From the NCBI RefSeq assembly GCF_052119585.1, contig NZ_JBGQOJ010000006.1, forward strand, positions 1 to 64,000: a stretch of 64,000 nucleotides of DNA, read 5' to 3'. The notes under the pieces are model-generated. The model saw nothing but the letters and a program-made list of their open reading frames with translations. It did no database searches and was not told the origin of the DNA. The stretch is from JBGQOJ01 sp052119585. Its GTDB lineage: Bacteria > Pseudomonadota > Alphaproteobacteria > Rhodobacterales > Rhodobacteraceae. Below, piece by piece: positions 32,874 to 41,608 of this stretch (position 1 is its first letter; each line of letters opens with the position of its first letter). The position numbers and the translations under genes were made by a program.

Positions 32874-33293
32874 ATGACATCATATATACGCGCGGGGGTT
32901 CTGGCCCTTGGATTGGCATTTCCAGTGGCAGGTCAGGCACAGGATTTGGCCGAAGAGGTTCAAAGTTACATGGATTTCGCCCCATACGAATCCGGTATCA
33001 TCGTTCCTGAACAGCTGACCGAAGACGTGTTCCGCGCGGCTTTTCTGGTCGACACCCGCGACGCAGGGCAGTTCGCGGAGGGCAGCATTCCGGGGGCTGT
33101 GAACATCGAATGGCGCGAGATCCCCGCGCGTCTGGACGAACTGCCGGACACGGGCATGGTCGTCTTGTTCTGCAACACCGGTTCCTTGTCAGCACAGGCC
33201 ACCTTTGCCGCACGGCTGCTGGGGCGCGAAAATGTTCTGGTTTTGCAGACGGGATTGCTTGGCTGGCGCGAAACGGCACCTTATAAGCCCTAA
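32874..33293 (+). CDS. Exported rhodanese-like domain protein
   Basis: The 139-residue protein has a signal peptide (IRAGVLALGLAFPVAGQAQ) and a single rhodanese domain. FLVDTRDAGQFAEGSIPGAVNIEW is the entry motif, and VLFCNTGSLSAQATFAARLL carries the active-site cysteine. It would handle sulfane sulfur or a thiol in the periplasm. The start follows a GGGAGG ribosome-binding site. A methyltransferase-like membrane protein gene starts two bases after its stop. Confidence 0.9.
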   Translation: MTSYIRAGVLALGLAFPVAGQAQDLAEEVQSYMDFAPYESGIIVPEQLTEDVFRAAFLVDTRDAGQFAEGSIPGAVNIEWREIPARLDELPDTGMVVLFCNTGSLSAQATFAARLLGRENVLVLQTGLLGWRETAPYKP

Positions 33294-33295
33294 GT

Positions 33296-33742
33296 ATGAA
33301 ATATATAGATATTCCCCCCGTCTGGCTTGCCGCATTCTTGTCGATCGCGTGGGTGCAGGCGACGTATTTTCCGGTGCTCAGCCTTGCCGGACCTGTGACC
33401 GGCTTTCTGGGTGGTGTCCTTGTGGGGGCGGGGGTGATCCTGATGGCGTTGGCGTTCGCCGAGTTCCGCAAGCACCGCACTACGGTGATCCCGCATCAGA
33501 CCGCGTCATCGTTGATCCAGTCGGGAATTTTCAAACGCACGCGCAACCCGATCTATCTGGGGGATGTCGCCATTCTGGCGGGGCTGATCCTGCGATGGGA
33601 CGCGGTGCTGTGTCTGCCGCTGATTCCGGTCTTTGTCTGGCTGATAGAGCGGCGTTTCATCCTCCCCGAAGAGAACCGCCTGCGCCGCGCCTTTCACGCC
33701 GATTTCGCCCGCTATGAGCGCAAAGTCCGGCGCTGGATCTAG
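33296..33742 (+). CDS. Isoprenylcysteine carboxyl methyltransferase (ICMT)/PEMT family membrane protein
   Basis: The 148-residue protein has about four hydrophobic segments and the C-terminal signature of this methyltransferase group: FKRTRNPIYLGD, then PEENRLRRAFHADFARYERKVRRW. Such proteins use S-adenosylmethionine, but the acceptor in bacteria is generally unknown. The start is two bases after the rhodanese stop, so the two genes form a unit. Confidence 0.85.
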   Translation: MKYIDIPPVWLAAFLSIAWVQATYFPVLSLAGPVTGFLGGVLVGAGVILMALAFAEFRKHRTTVIPHQTASSLIQSGIFKRTRNPIYLGDVAILAGLILRWDAVLCLPLIPVFVWLIERRFILPEENRLRRAFHADFARYERKVRRWI

Positions 33743-33780
33743 GGGAAAACGACGTTAGCGCCATCAATAGCGACTTCGCC

Positions 33781-33808
33781 TTGTGTAACTTTGTCGCGTG
33801 GTGATAAT
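33781..33808 (+). promoter_or_regulatory. Candidate promoter of pntAB
   Basis: TTGTGT (33781-33786) and GATAAT (33803-33808) are 16 bases apart. Predicted transcription starts near 33815, which would leave a leader of about 50 bases containing the palindrome TTTGTACAAA (33823-33832). Confidence 0.4.
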
Positions 33809-33867
33809 GAACTTTCGTCTGTTTTGTACAAACTCGGACCAAAAGCAGGAAATAAGGGGACAATGCA

Positions 33868-35442
33868 TTGAAAATAGGGGCTCCACGGGAAGTCTTTGAA
33901 GGGGAAGCGCGCGTTGCGATGACCCCTGACAGCGCCCTCCAGTTGCAGAAACTGGGGTATGAATGTTTGATCGAGACCGGAGCGGGCAAAGCCGCCGGAT
34001 TTTCAGACGAGTTGTACAAGGCTGCCGGCGTCGAAGTGGTGAAAACCGCAGCCGCGCTGTTCAAAGCGGCAGACGTCATCGTCAAGGTGCGTCCGCCCTC
34101 GGATGCCGAGGCGAAAAAGCTGGCCAAGGGCCAGACCCTTATTTCCTTCTTTTATCCGGGCCAGAACAAGGACCTGATGGAGCTTTGCAAGGACAAGGGC
34201 GCCAATGTCATTGCGATGGACATGGTTCCCCGTATTTCCCGCGCCCAGAAAATGGATGCGCTGTCGTCGATGGCCAATATCGCGGGCTACCGTGCGGTGA
34301 TCGAGGCGGGCAATAACTTTGGCCGGTTCTTTACCGGTCAGGTGACGGCGGCGGGCAAAGTGCCCCCGGCCAAGGTTCTGGTTGTGGGGGCCGGCGTTGC
34401 CGGTCTGGCCGCGATCGGCACTGCGACCTCGCTGGGTGCGATCACCTATGCGTTCGACGTGCGCCCCGAAGTGGCCGAACAGATCGAATCGATGGGCGCA
34501 GAGTTTGTGTTCCTTGAATTCGACGAACCGGCGCAGGATGGCGCGGCAACGGGTGGCTACGCGGCCCCCTCCAGCCCCGAGTTCCGTGAAAAGCAGTTGG
34601 CGAAGTTCCGCGAGCTTGCCCCCGAGATCGACATCGTCATCACCACGGCCCTGATCCCCGGACGCGACGCGCCAAAGCTTTGGACCAAGGATATGGTAGA
34701 GCTGATGAAGCCGGGTTCCGTGATCATCGACCTTGCGGCAGAGCGTGGCGGCAACTGCGACCTGACCGTGCCGGACCAAAAGATCGTGTCCGACAACGGC
34801 GTGACGGTTGTGGGCTATACCGATTACCCAAGCCGGATGGCCGCGCAGGCCTCGACGCTGTATTCCAACAACATTCGCCACATGATGACCGATCTGACCC
34901 CCGGCAAGGACGGTCAGGTTGTGCACAACATGGAAGACGACGTGATCCGTGGCGCGACCGCGACCTTCGAGGGCGCGATCACCTTCCCGCCGCCCCCGCC
35001 GAAGGTGGCCGCGATTGCCGCGCAAAAGCCAAAGGAAAAGGTCAAGGAACTGACGCCTGTCGAAAAACGCGCCGCCGAAGTGGCCGCGTTCAAGGCCGCA
35101 ACAAAGTCGCAGGTGACCCTGTTGGGGGTCGGTGGCGCGCTGATGCTGTTGGTCGGGGCCTTTGCGCCGGTCAGTTTCATGCAGCATTTCATTGTCTTCG
35201 TTCTGGCGGTTTTCATTGGTTTCCAGGTGATTTGGAACGTGTCGCACAGCCTGCACACACCGCTGATGGCTGTGACCAACGCGATCTCGGGCATCGTGAT
35301 CCTCGGGGCATTGCTTCAGATCGGATCGTCCAGCTGGCTGGTCACGATCCTTGCCACGATTGCCGTCGGTATCGCGGCGATCAACATTGTCGGCGGCTTT
35401 CTGGTGACACGCCGGATGCTTGCCATGTTCCAGAAGTCTTGA
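33868..35442 (+). CDS. pntA: NAD(P) transhydrogenase subunit alpha
   Basis: PntA is part of the proton-translocating transhydrogenase, which makes NADPH from NADH using the proton gradient. The 524-residue protein begins MKIGAPREVFEGEARVAMTP, has the NAD-binding Rossmann motif VLVVGAGVAGLAAIGTA, and ends in about four transmembrane helices after a proline/lysine linker (about 385-410). It is the single-chain alpha form, not the split form of Rhodospirillum. The start codon is TTG at 33868, with AAGGGGA seven bases upstream. The nearby ATG at 33863 is out of frame. Confidence 0.96.
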   Translation: MKIGAPREVFEGEARVAMTPDSALQLQKLGYECLIETGAGKAAGFSDELYKAAGVEVVKTAAALFKAADVIVKVRPPSDAEAKKLAKGQTLISFFYPGQNKDLMELCKDKGANVIAMDMVPRISRAQKMDALSSMANIAGYRAVIEAGNNFGRFFTGQVTAAGKVPPAKVLVVGAGVAGLAAIGTATSLGAITYAFDVRPEVAEQIESMGAEFVFLEFDEPAQDGAATGGYAAPSSPEFREKQLAKFRELAPEIDIVITTALIPGRDAPKLWTKDMVELMKPGSVIIDLAAERGGNCDLTVPDQKIVSDNGVTVVGYTDYPSRMAAQASTLYSNNIRHMMTDLTPGKDGQVVHNMEDDVIRGATATFEGAITFPPPPPKVAAIAAQKPKEKVKELTPVEKRAAEVAAFKAATKSQVTLLGVGGALMLLVGAFAPVSFMQHFIVFVLAVFIGFQVIWNVSHSLHTPLMAVTNAISGIVILGALLQIGSSSWLVTILATIAVGIAAINIVGGFLVTRRMLAMFQKS

Positions 35443-35452
35443 GGAGAACGAC

Positions 35453-36892
35453 ATGAGCATTGGAATCGTCTCTGCCGCCTATATTGCGGCTGCCGTTCTT
35501 TTCATCCTGTCGCTTGGCGGGCTTAGCAGTCAGGAAAGCGCGAAACGCGCGATCTGGTATGGCATGGTCGGCATGGGGCTGGCGGTTTTCGCCACTGTGT
35601 TCGGCCCCGGCATGGGCAGTTATGTCCTGCTGGTTCTCGCCATCGCGGCGGGTGGCTATGCGGGTTTTTACGTTGCGGGCAAGGTCCAGATGACGGAAAT
35701 GCCGCAGCTTGTTGCGGCGCTTCATTCTTTCGTCGGTCTGGCTGCGGTTCTTATCGGCTTTAACGCCGATATCGAGCTGGGCAATGTCATGGCGCTAAAG
35801 GCCACGGGCGGCGCGGTGGATCAGCTTGCTGGGTTCGCCGGTGTTCTGGCGCATAAAACCGGCGTGGAAATCTCGATCCTGAAGGTCGAGGTGTTTCTGG
35901 GCGTGTTCATCGGCGCGGTCACCTTCACCGGGTCCGTCGTTGCCTTCGGCAAGCTGGCGGGCAAGGTCGATGGCAAGGCAACCCAGTTGCCGGGCGGTCA
36001 CATGCTGAATGCGGCGGCGGCCCTGGGGTCCATCCTGTTGTTGGTCATGTATGTGAATGGTGCGGGCATCTGGGCGCTGTTGCTGATGACGCTGCTGGCC
36101 TTTTTCATCGGGTATCACCTGATCATGGGCATCGGCGGCGCGGATATGCCTGTCGTTGTGTCGATGCTGAACAGCTATTCCGGCTGGGCGGCTGCGGCGA
36201 TCGGTTTCACCCTTGGCAACGATCTGCTGATCGTGACCGGCGCGCTGGTCGGGTCGTCGGGTGCGATCTTGTCCTACATCATGTGCAAGGCGATGAACCG
36301 CAAGTTCATCAACGTTATCCTGGGCGGTTTCGGTGGCAGCACCGGCCCCGCGATGGAGATCGAGGGCGAGCAGATCGCAATCGACGCCGGTGGCGTTGCG
36401 GCGGCACTGAACGACGCGGATAGCGTTGTGATCGTTCCGGGGTACGGCATGGCCGTGGCGCAGGCGCAGCAGTCGGTGTCGGAACTGACACGCAAACTGC
36501 GGGCTGCGGGCAAGACCGTGCGCTTTGCGATCCACCCTGTGGCGGGGCGTCTGCCCGGTCACATGAACGTGCTGCTGGCCGAGGCGAAGGTGCCCTATGA
36601 CATCGTTCTGGAAATGGACGAGATCAACGAGGACTTTCCCAAGACCGACGTCGTGATCGTTATCGGCTCGAATGACATTGTGAACCCTGCCGCGCAGGAA
36701 GACCCCAACAGCCCCATCGCGGGCATGCCGGTTCTGGAAGTGTGGAAGGCAAAGCAGGTCTTTGTGTCAAAGCGCGGTCAGGGCACCGGCTATTCCGGCA
36801 TCGAGAACCCGCTGTTCTTCAAGGACAATACGCGGATGTTCTATGGCGATGCGAAAAAGTCGCTGGACGAATTGCTGCCAATGATCGGCTGA
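35453..36892 (+). CDS. pntB: NAD(P) transhydrogenase subunit beta
   Basis: PntB is the partner of PntA. The 479-residue protein has about nine transmembrane helices (QMTEMPQLVAALHSFVGLAA among them) followed by the NADP-binding domain, with VIVPGYGMAVAQAQ, FAIHPVAGRLPGHMNVLLAEA, VIVIGSNDIVNPAA and KRGQGTGYSGIENPLF. GAGGAG precedes the ATG, ten bases after the pntA stop. A strong terminator follows. Confidence 0.97.
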   Translation: MSIGIVSAAYIAAAVLFILSLGGLSSQESAKRAIWYGMVGMGLAVFATVFGPGMGSYVLLVLAIAAGGYAGFYVAGKVQMTEMPQLVAALHSFVGLAAVLIGFNADIELGNVMALKATGGAVDQLAGFAGVLAHKTGVEISILKVEVFLGVFIGAVTFTGSVVAFGKLAGKVDGKATQLPGGHMLNAAAALGSILLLVMYVNGAGIWALLLMTLLAFFIGYHLIMGIGGADMPVVVSMLNSYSGWAAAAIGFTLGNDLLIVTGALVGSSGAILSYIMCKAMNRKFINVILGGFGGSTGPAMEIEGEQIAIDAGGVAAALNDADSVVIVPGYGMAVAQAQQSVSELTRKLRAAGKTVRFAIHPVAGRLPGHMNVLLAEAKVPYDIVLEMDEINEDFPKTDVVIVIGSNDIVNPAAQEDPNSPIAGMPVLEVWKAKQVFVSKRGQGTGYSGIENPLFFKDNTRMFYGDAKKSLDELLPMIG

Positions 36893-36914
36893 CCGTCCCC
36901 GCCAATGTTACAGA

Positions 36915-36942
36915 CAGGCCCCGCCCCGATAGGCGGGGCCTG
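36915..36942 (+). terminator. Terminator of pntAB
   Basis: CAGGCCCCGCC (36915-36925) and GGCGGGGCCTG (36932-36942) form a perfect 11-pair stem with a six-base loop, followed by TTCGCGTTTC. The stem is strong and the T tract weak. Confidence 0.75.
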
Positions 36943-37108
36943 TTCGCGTTTCACCTCTGCCACTTTGCGCACAAGGGTCTTGTCCAAGTCGCTGCGGCCC
37001 GTTTCTGTATGCAATGGAATACCTCTAAGGCACCGAAATAAATACATATTTTCTTTACTTGACTGTGGCGCGAGGCCATTATGGTGCGATGTTGTCGAAG
37101 GATACGCC

Positions 37109-38389
37109 ATGCCGCCCATTCAGGAACACCCGCTGCGCTACGCTTTGGCGAATGAACTGCATGCCCGTCCGTTTCCCTCGCTGGATGCGCCCTGCATGGC
37201 CGCGTTCCTTGCCGTAAAACCTGCGGCCAATGCTGCGGGGCGCGACAGGCAGGCTGATCGCGCCCATCTGTTGGCGCTGCTGGACCGCTTTGGCGCACCA
37301 CACCCGCAACCGGGCGCGACACACTATTTTGGCACAATAGGGCGGCACAGCCTGAAATGGGAACAACATACGGAATTCGTGACCTATACCGTCTTCACAT
37401 CGGGCGTCGGCGACAGGCCGTTCGACCCGACAGAGTTCGAGGTCTTTCCAGACGACTGGCTGGACGCGATGCCCGGAACGCGGGTGACCTCGGCGTTGAT
37501 CCGCGTCGAGATGATCAAGACGGACGAGGGGATCGTCCAGAAGGTCGACGACTGGTTCGTTCCCGAAAGCCTTGCCGTCAGTGCGGTTCTGGATGCCACC
37601 GCCGTGATCGCGGGGGATTTCCGCATTGATATCGCCGGGCACATGCGGTTCGCCGTCTTTGTCCATCCATCAACCGGAGAGCGCAGGATCGGGCGCATCG
37701 TCCAGCGCCTGTGCGAGATCGAGACCTACAAGTCGATGTCGATGCTGGGCCTTGCCCGCGCCCGCGCCCTGTCGGCCCCGATGGGAGAGATCGACGTCAA
37801 GCTGTCTTCGATGGTCAGCGATATGACCGGCGAGGTCAGCGATGCAGACACCACGCTGAAAGCCCTGTTGGGGATTTCTGCGGAACTGGAGAACTTGCTG
37901 GCACAGTCCAGTTTCCGGTTCGGCGCCACGGGGGCCTATGAGGCCATCGTAAACCAACGGATCGAAATCCTGCGCGAAGTGCGCTTTCAGGGGCGCCAGA
38001 CCTTTGCCGAATTCATGATGCGCCGGTTCGACCCTGCCATGCGAACCGTCAAGTCATCCGAACGGCTGTTGCAGACCATGGCAGAGCGTGCGATCCGCGC
38101 CGGTGATCTGTTGCGGACGCGGGTCGATGTGGAACGCTCTGCCCAGAACCAGAAGCTGTTGGAAAGCATGGACACACGGGCAGACCTGCAACTGCGCCTG
38201 CAAAAGACGGTCGAGGGCCTGTCCGTGGTCGCGATCAGCTATTACGCGATCAACCTTGCGGCTTATGCGATCTATCCGCTGACAGAGCCGCTGCATGTGT
38301 CCAAGGGGATGGCGACAGCGGTGCTGACGCCGCTGGTTATCCTGCTGGTGTGGGGGATGGTGCGGCGGATACGGAAGCATCTGGATTGA
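37109..38389 (+). CDS. DUF3422 family membrane protein
   Basis: The 426-residue protein starts HPLRYALANELHARPFPSL, the hallmark of DUF3422. It contains ALRTPTDE-like and QRLCEIETYKSMSMLGLARA blocks and ends in two transmembrane helices (VVAISYYAINLAAYAIYPL and VLTPLVILLVWGMV) with a basic tail. The family is widespread in Alphaproteobacteria, and its function is unknown. The frame stays open upstream through the pntB terminator, but only the ATG at 37109 fits. Its last 53 bases overlap the end of the convergent sulfur-transporter gene. Confidence 0.88.
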   Translation: MPPIQEHPLRYALANELHARPFPSLDAPCMAAFLAVKPAANAAGRDRQADRAHLLALLDRFGAPHPQPGATHYFGTIGRHSLKWEQHTEFVTYTVFTSGVGDRPFDPTEFEVFPDDWLDAMPGTRVTSALIRVEMIKTDEGIVQKVDDWFVPESLAVSAVLDATAVIAGDFRIDIAGHMRFAVFVHPSTGERRIGRIVQRLCEIETYKSMSMLGLARARALSAPMGEIDVKLSSMVSDMTGEVSDADTTLKALLGISAELENLLAQSSFRFGATGAYEAIVNQRIEILREVRFQGRQTFAEFMMRRFDPAMRTVKSSERLLQTMAERAIRAGDLLRTRVDVERSAQNQKLLESMDTRADLQLRLQKTVEGLSVVAISYYAINLAAYAIYPLTEPLHVSKGMATAVLTPLVILLVWGMVRRIRKHLD

Positions 38390-39413
38390 CGCGGGACAGG
38401 GCGGCGTTGGTGACAACGCCCCCGATCGCGATTGCGCCGATGGCCAGCAGGGCCGAGAACGCCAGTGTCGGAACCCCCGACAGGCCCGCCCCAAGGGTGC
38501 AGCCCCCGGCCAGAACCCCGCCCAAACCCATCAGGGCAGCGCCCGCCATGTAGCGGCCAGTCTGGCGCGCATCCGAAAAGCTTTCCCATTTGAATTCGCG
38601 GAAGGCCAGCGCGGCCAGAAGGCTGCCCAACAACGTGCCGGTGAACAGGCCGGTGCCAAAGCTGGCAGGAATGGCGGTGGATGCGACGCCCCAGAACAAC
38701 GTTTCCGCAGCGGGCAGGGTGAACGACAGGCTTTCCAGCGCGACCGGATCGAATTCGTCGAACAGGACAAACCCCGTGCCAACCCAACCGGCGGGCACCA
38801 GCAGGCCGATCAGCGCCGCCATCGCCAATGTGCCGGCGCGGTTGCCCGACCGCAGGGCGTAAGTCAGTGCTGCGATCGCGATCACAGCCGTCCAGACCAG
38901 TGCGCCACCCGGCAGCGCGGCAAGGCTGACGGTCTCGCCCAGCGGCAGGGTCACTGTCCCCAGCGCCGTGCGCAGGGGCGACAACAACCCCTTCAGCGTG
39001 GCATGGGCGACGATGGCAAAGGTGACCAGCACCAAAAGCGCGCGCAGGTTGCCAGAGCCACTGAGGACCGTCAGCCGCGAGACGCAGCCGCGCGTCAGAA
39101 CCATGCCCGCGCCGAACATCAGGCCACCCGCGGCGATTGCCAGAACCGGCAGATCGGGGGCGTAGAACCGATGCTCTGCAAACGAGATCACCCCGTAGGC
39201 TACGGCGGCCTGCGTGCCCAACAGGGCGGTTGCAAGGGCGGTCAGCCAGACGCCAAGGGCAAGGCGCCGCTCTGCGCCAGTGCCCACGACACCGCGACGA
39301 AAGCAAAACCGCGTCCGCTGCGCCAAGGCGCCGAACAAAACGCCAAGGGCCAGCCCCAGTATGACCGAGGCCTGGCGGGCAGTGATATCGTCGAAACCAA
39401 GGGATTCGAACAT
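38337..39413 (-). CDS. YeeE/YedE family membrane transporter (thiosulfate/sulfur uptake type)
   Basis: The 358-residue protein has nine or ten hydrophobic helices. The two conserved cysteine motifs, LTRGCVSRLTVLSGSGNLRA and LAGGCTLGAGLSG, are those through which TsuA/YeeE passes thiosulfate. It probably imports a reduced sulfur species. The C-terminus (SAAPSPTPAG) overlaps the 3' end of the DUF3422 gene on the other strand. The start at 39411-39413 leaves a short cytoplasmic lead; an 18-residue upstream extension is possible but basic and unlike the family. Confidence 0.9.
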   Translation of the reverse strand: MFESLGFDDITARQASVILGLALGVLFGALAQRTRFCFRRGVVGTGAERRLALGVWLTALATALLGTQAAVAYGVISFAEHRFYAPDLPVLAIAAGGLMFGAGMVLTRGCVSRLTVLSGSGNLRALLVLVTFAIVAHATLKGLLSPLRTALGTVTLPLGETVSLAALPGGALVWTAVIAIAALTYALRSGNRAGTLAMAALIGLLVPAGWVGTGFVLFDEFDPVALESLSFTLPAAETLFWGVASTAIPASFGTGLFTGTLLGSLLAALAFREFKWESFSDARQTGRYMAGAALMGLGGVLAGGCTLGAGLSGVPTLAFSALLAIGAIAIGGVVTNAALSRVNPDASVSAAPSPTPAG

Positions 39414-39563
39414 TGGGCTTCTCCTGAACCGGAATTTTGTTCTGCTTGCCTTGGATTTACCACGCAATCAAGGTGCTGAATGTGTTTCTGTCAGCCCCGA
39501 AGTGGAACAGTGTTCTTTCGTGCGGGGTGCTTTTCTCAAATCATCCCGAGTTTGCAAACGAAA

Positions 39564-39589
39564 GGGGCATGGCGTTGGTCCCATGCCCC
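39564..39589 (-). terminator. Terminator of the peptide transporter operon
   Basis: GGGGCATGG (39564-39572) and CCATGCCCC (39581-39589) form a nine-pair stem. On the minus strand CTTTCGTTTG follows. It lies about 43 bases after the last permease stop. Confidence 0.6.
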
Positions 39590-39631
39590 GATTGCAATGA
39601 CAGTGTTCTTATTCGACGTGGTGTCCGCCGC

Positions 39632-40537
39632 TTAGCGCCCCCTGATCCGCGGGTCCAGCGCGTCGCGCAACCCGTCCCCGATATAGTTGACCGACAGCAC
39701 CGTCAGCGAAATCGCAAGGCCGGGCCAGATCACGCGCTCGGGGTAGTCGCGCAGATAGTCGGTGCCGTCGAACAGCAGCCGCCCCCATGTGGGAAAGTCC
39801 GACGGAAAGCCGAGGCCAAGGAACGACAGTGCACTTTCCGTGATGATGGCATTGGCGATGCCCAGCGTGGCCGAGACCATGATCGGTGACAATACGTTCG
39901 GCAGGATGTGCCGCGTGATCATCCGGCGGCTTGGGGTGCCGATGGATCGCGCGGCCAGCACGAATTCGCGTTCCTTCAGGGCCAGAACATCGCCGCGCAC
40001 GATCCGCGCGGTCTGCATCCAGCTGGTGATGCCGATGGCCCCCACGATCAGGATGAAAATGCCGGTTTCAGGCCCGAAGGCCGTGCGCAGCACATCGCGG
40101 AACAACAGCACCATGACCAGCAGGAGGGGCAGCAGGGGCAGGGCAAGGAACAGATCGGTCAGGGACATCAACGCGACGTTCAACCGCTTGAAGTAGCCCG
40201 CCATTACGCCAACCACCGTGCCAAGGAACAGCGATAGCAGCATCGCCGTCATGCCCACCGAAAGCGAGGTCTGCCCGCCCTTGATCATCCGCGCAAGAAT
40301 ATCGCGGCCCAGTTGGTCTGCGCCCATCGGGTGCACCCAGCTTGGGCCCTGATTGCGGGCACGAATGTCGATGCGGGTCGGCTCTATCGTCCAGATGTAG
40401 GGTCCGGCGATGACGAACAGCAAGATGAATACGAAAAAGACCAGCCCCAGCATCGCACCCTTATGGGTGCGGAACTGGTCCCAGACGTCCCACCACTGGT
40501 TGCGCGGGGGGCGGGCCTTTGTTGTGACGTCAGTCAT
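39632..40537 (-). CDS. Peptide ABC transporter permease, DppC/OppC type
   Basis: The 301-residue inner-membrane permease has five or six helices, an N-terminal OppC_N segment (GLVFFVFILLFVIAGPYIW) and the EAA-type loop REREFVLAARSIGTPSRRMITRHILPN that contacts the ATPases. With the DppB partner it forms the pore of a dipeptide/oligopeptide importer. Its start overlaps the dppB-type stop by eight bases. It is the last gene of a five-gene minus-strand operon. Confidence 0.93.
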   Translation of the reverse strand: MTDVTTKARPPRNQWWDVWDQFRTHKGAMLGLVFFVFILLFVIAGPYIWTIEPTRIDIRARNQGPSWVHPMGADQLGRDILARMIKGGQTSLSVGMTAMLLSLFLGTVVGVMAGYFKRLNVALMSLTDLFLALPLLPLLLVMVLLFRDVLRTAFGPETGIFILIVGAIGITSWMQTARIVRGDVLALKEREFVLAARSIGTPSRRMITRHILPNVLSPIMVSATLGIANAIITESALSFLGLGFPSDFPTWGRLLFDGTDYLRDYPERVIWPGLAISLTVLSVNYIGDGLRDALDPRIRGR

Positions 40538-41537
40538 AGCGGATCCTCGGGTCCAGAACGCCGTAAAGGACGTCTGCGATCAGGTTGAACAGCACGATAA
40601 GCACCGCAAAGATGAAGGTCAGCGTCTGCACCATCGGCAGGTCGTTGCCCTGAATGGCGGTGATCAGCATGGCGCCAAGGCCGTTCACCTTGAACACCTG
40701 CTCGGTGATGATCGCACCGCTGAACACCTGCGGCACCCCCAGCGCGATCACCGTGACCACCGGGATCATCGAGTTGCGCAGGACATGCACCAGAACCACG
40801 ACTTTTTCGGTCAGCCCCTTGGCGCGGGCGGTGCGAACGTAGTCCTGATTGAGGTTGTCCAGCATCGAGGCCCGCATGAACCGGCTGATCTGCGCCGCGT
40901 TGTAAAGCGCCAGAACCGAAACGGGCAGCACCATCTGCCGGATCTGCTGTCCCAGACTGGCCCAGCTGTTGACGACAAGCGTGGTGTCATAGATCGACGG
41001 GAACCATTGCAGCTTGACCGAGAACACCACAATCAGCAGGACACCGGTGAAAAAGGTCGGCACGGAAAACCCGATCATCGAGATGAACGTGCCGATCTGG
41101 TCGAACAGGGAATATTGTTTGTAGGCAGAGATGATGCCGATGGGCAGGGCGATCAGAACGCCGATCACATAGGCCATGCCGACGACCCACAGGGTTTGCG
41201 GCATCCGCTCTATCACGATGTCCATGATCGGGCTGCGCGACTGCCAGCTGATCGCGCGCTGCCCGTCGCCTGCCCAATGGGTGCCGAACCAGTAATCCAG
41301 CAGGTGCAGCGGCTCTGTCACGAAGAACTGGAACAGCCACAGGACATAGCGCACATGCCACGGTTGCCCCAACCCAAGGCTTTCGCGCATCTTCTCCTTC
41401 ACCTCGGGGGGGACGGTCATCGGCACATTCGCCATCGGATCGCCGGGGGCGAGTTCCAGCAACAGGAAAATCACCAGACTGATGAACAGAAGCGTCGGGA
41501 TCGCCAACAGCAGCCGCCTTATTGTGTAGTTCAGCAT
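40530..41537 (-). CDS. Peptide ABC transporter permease, DppB/OppB type
   Basis: The 335-residue permease begins with the usual OppB start LNYTIRRLLLAIPTLLFISL and has the EAA loop DYVRTARAKGLTEKVVVLVHVLRNS near residue 210. It has an unusually long periplasmic loop between helices 1 and 2 (about 45-130), as found in many members. It pairs with the DppC-type permease downstream. A hairpin in the 71-base gap upstream may lower its expression relative to the binding protein. Confidence 0.93.
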   Translation of the reverse strand: MLNYTIRRLLLAIPTLLFISLVIFLLLELAPGDPMANVPMTVPPEVKEKMRESLGLGQPWHVRYVLWLFQFFVTEPLHLLDYWFGTHWAGDGQRAISWQSRSPIMDIVIERMPQTLWVVGMAYVIGVLIALPIGIISAYKQYSLFDQIGTFISMIGFSVPTFFTGVLLIVVFSVKLQWFPSIYDTTLVVNSWASLGQQIRQMVLPVSVLALYNAAQISRFMRASMLDNLNQDYVRTARAKGLTEKVVVLVHVLRNSMIPVVTVIALGVPQVFSGAIITEQVFKVNGLGAMLITAIQGNDLPMVQTLTFIFAVLIVLFNLIADVLYGVLDPRIRYD

Positions 41538-41570
41538 CGGTTACGCCTCGGTACATCGGTCGAAAAGGGG

Positions 41571-41597
41571 GCGGGCGCCCCGAAGGGAGGCGCCCGC
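41571..41597 (-). terminator. Intercistronic hairpin between binding-protein and permease genes
   Basis: GCGGGCGCC (41571-41579) and GGCGCCCGC (41589-41597) form a nine-pair stem. On the minus strand CCCCCTTTTCGACC follows. Its position, 12 bases after the solute-binding protein stop, fits a partial terminator or mRNA-stabilising stem that keeps the binding protein in excess over the permeases. Confidence 0.6.
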
Positions 41598-41608
41598 AAG
41601 GTCATGGA

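Noticed and set aside
37059..37085. TTGACT...TATGGT as promoter of the DUF3422 gene
   Set aside because: The spacing is only 15 bases, too short for a confident call.
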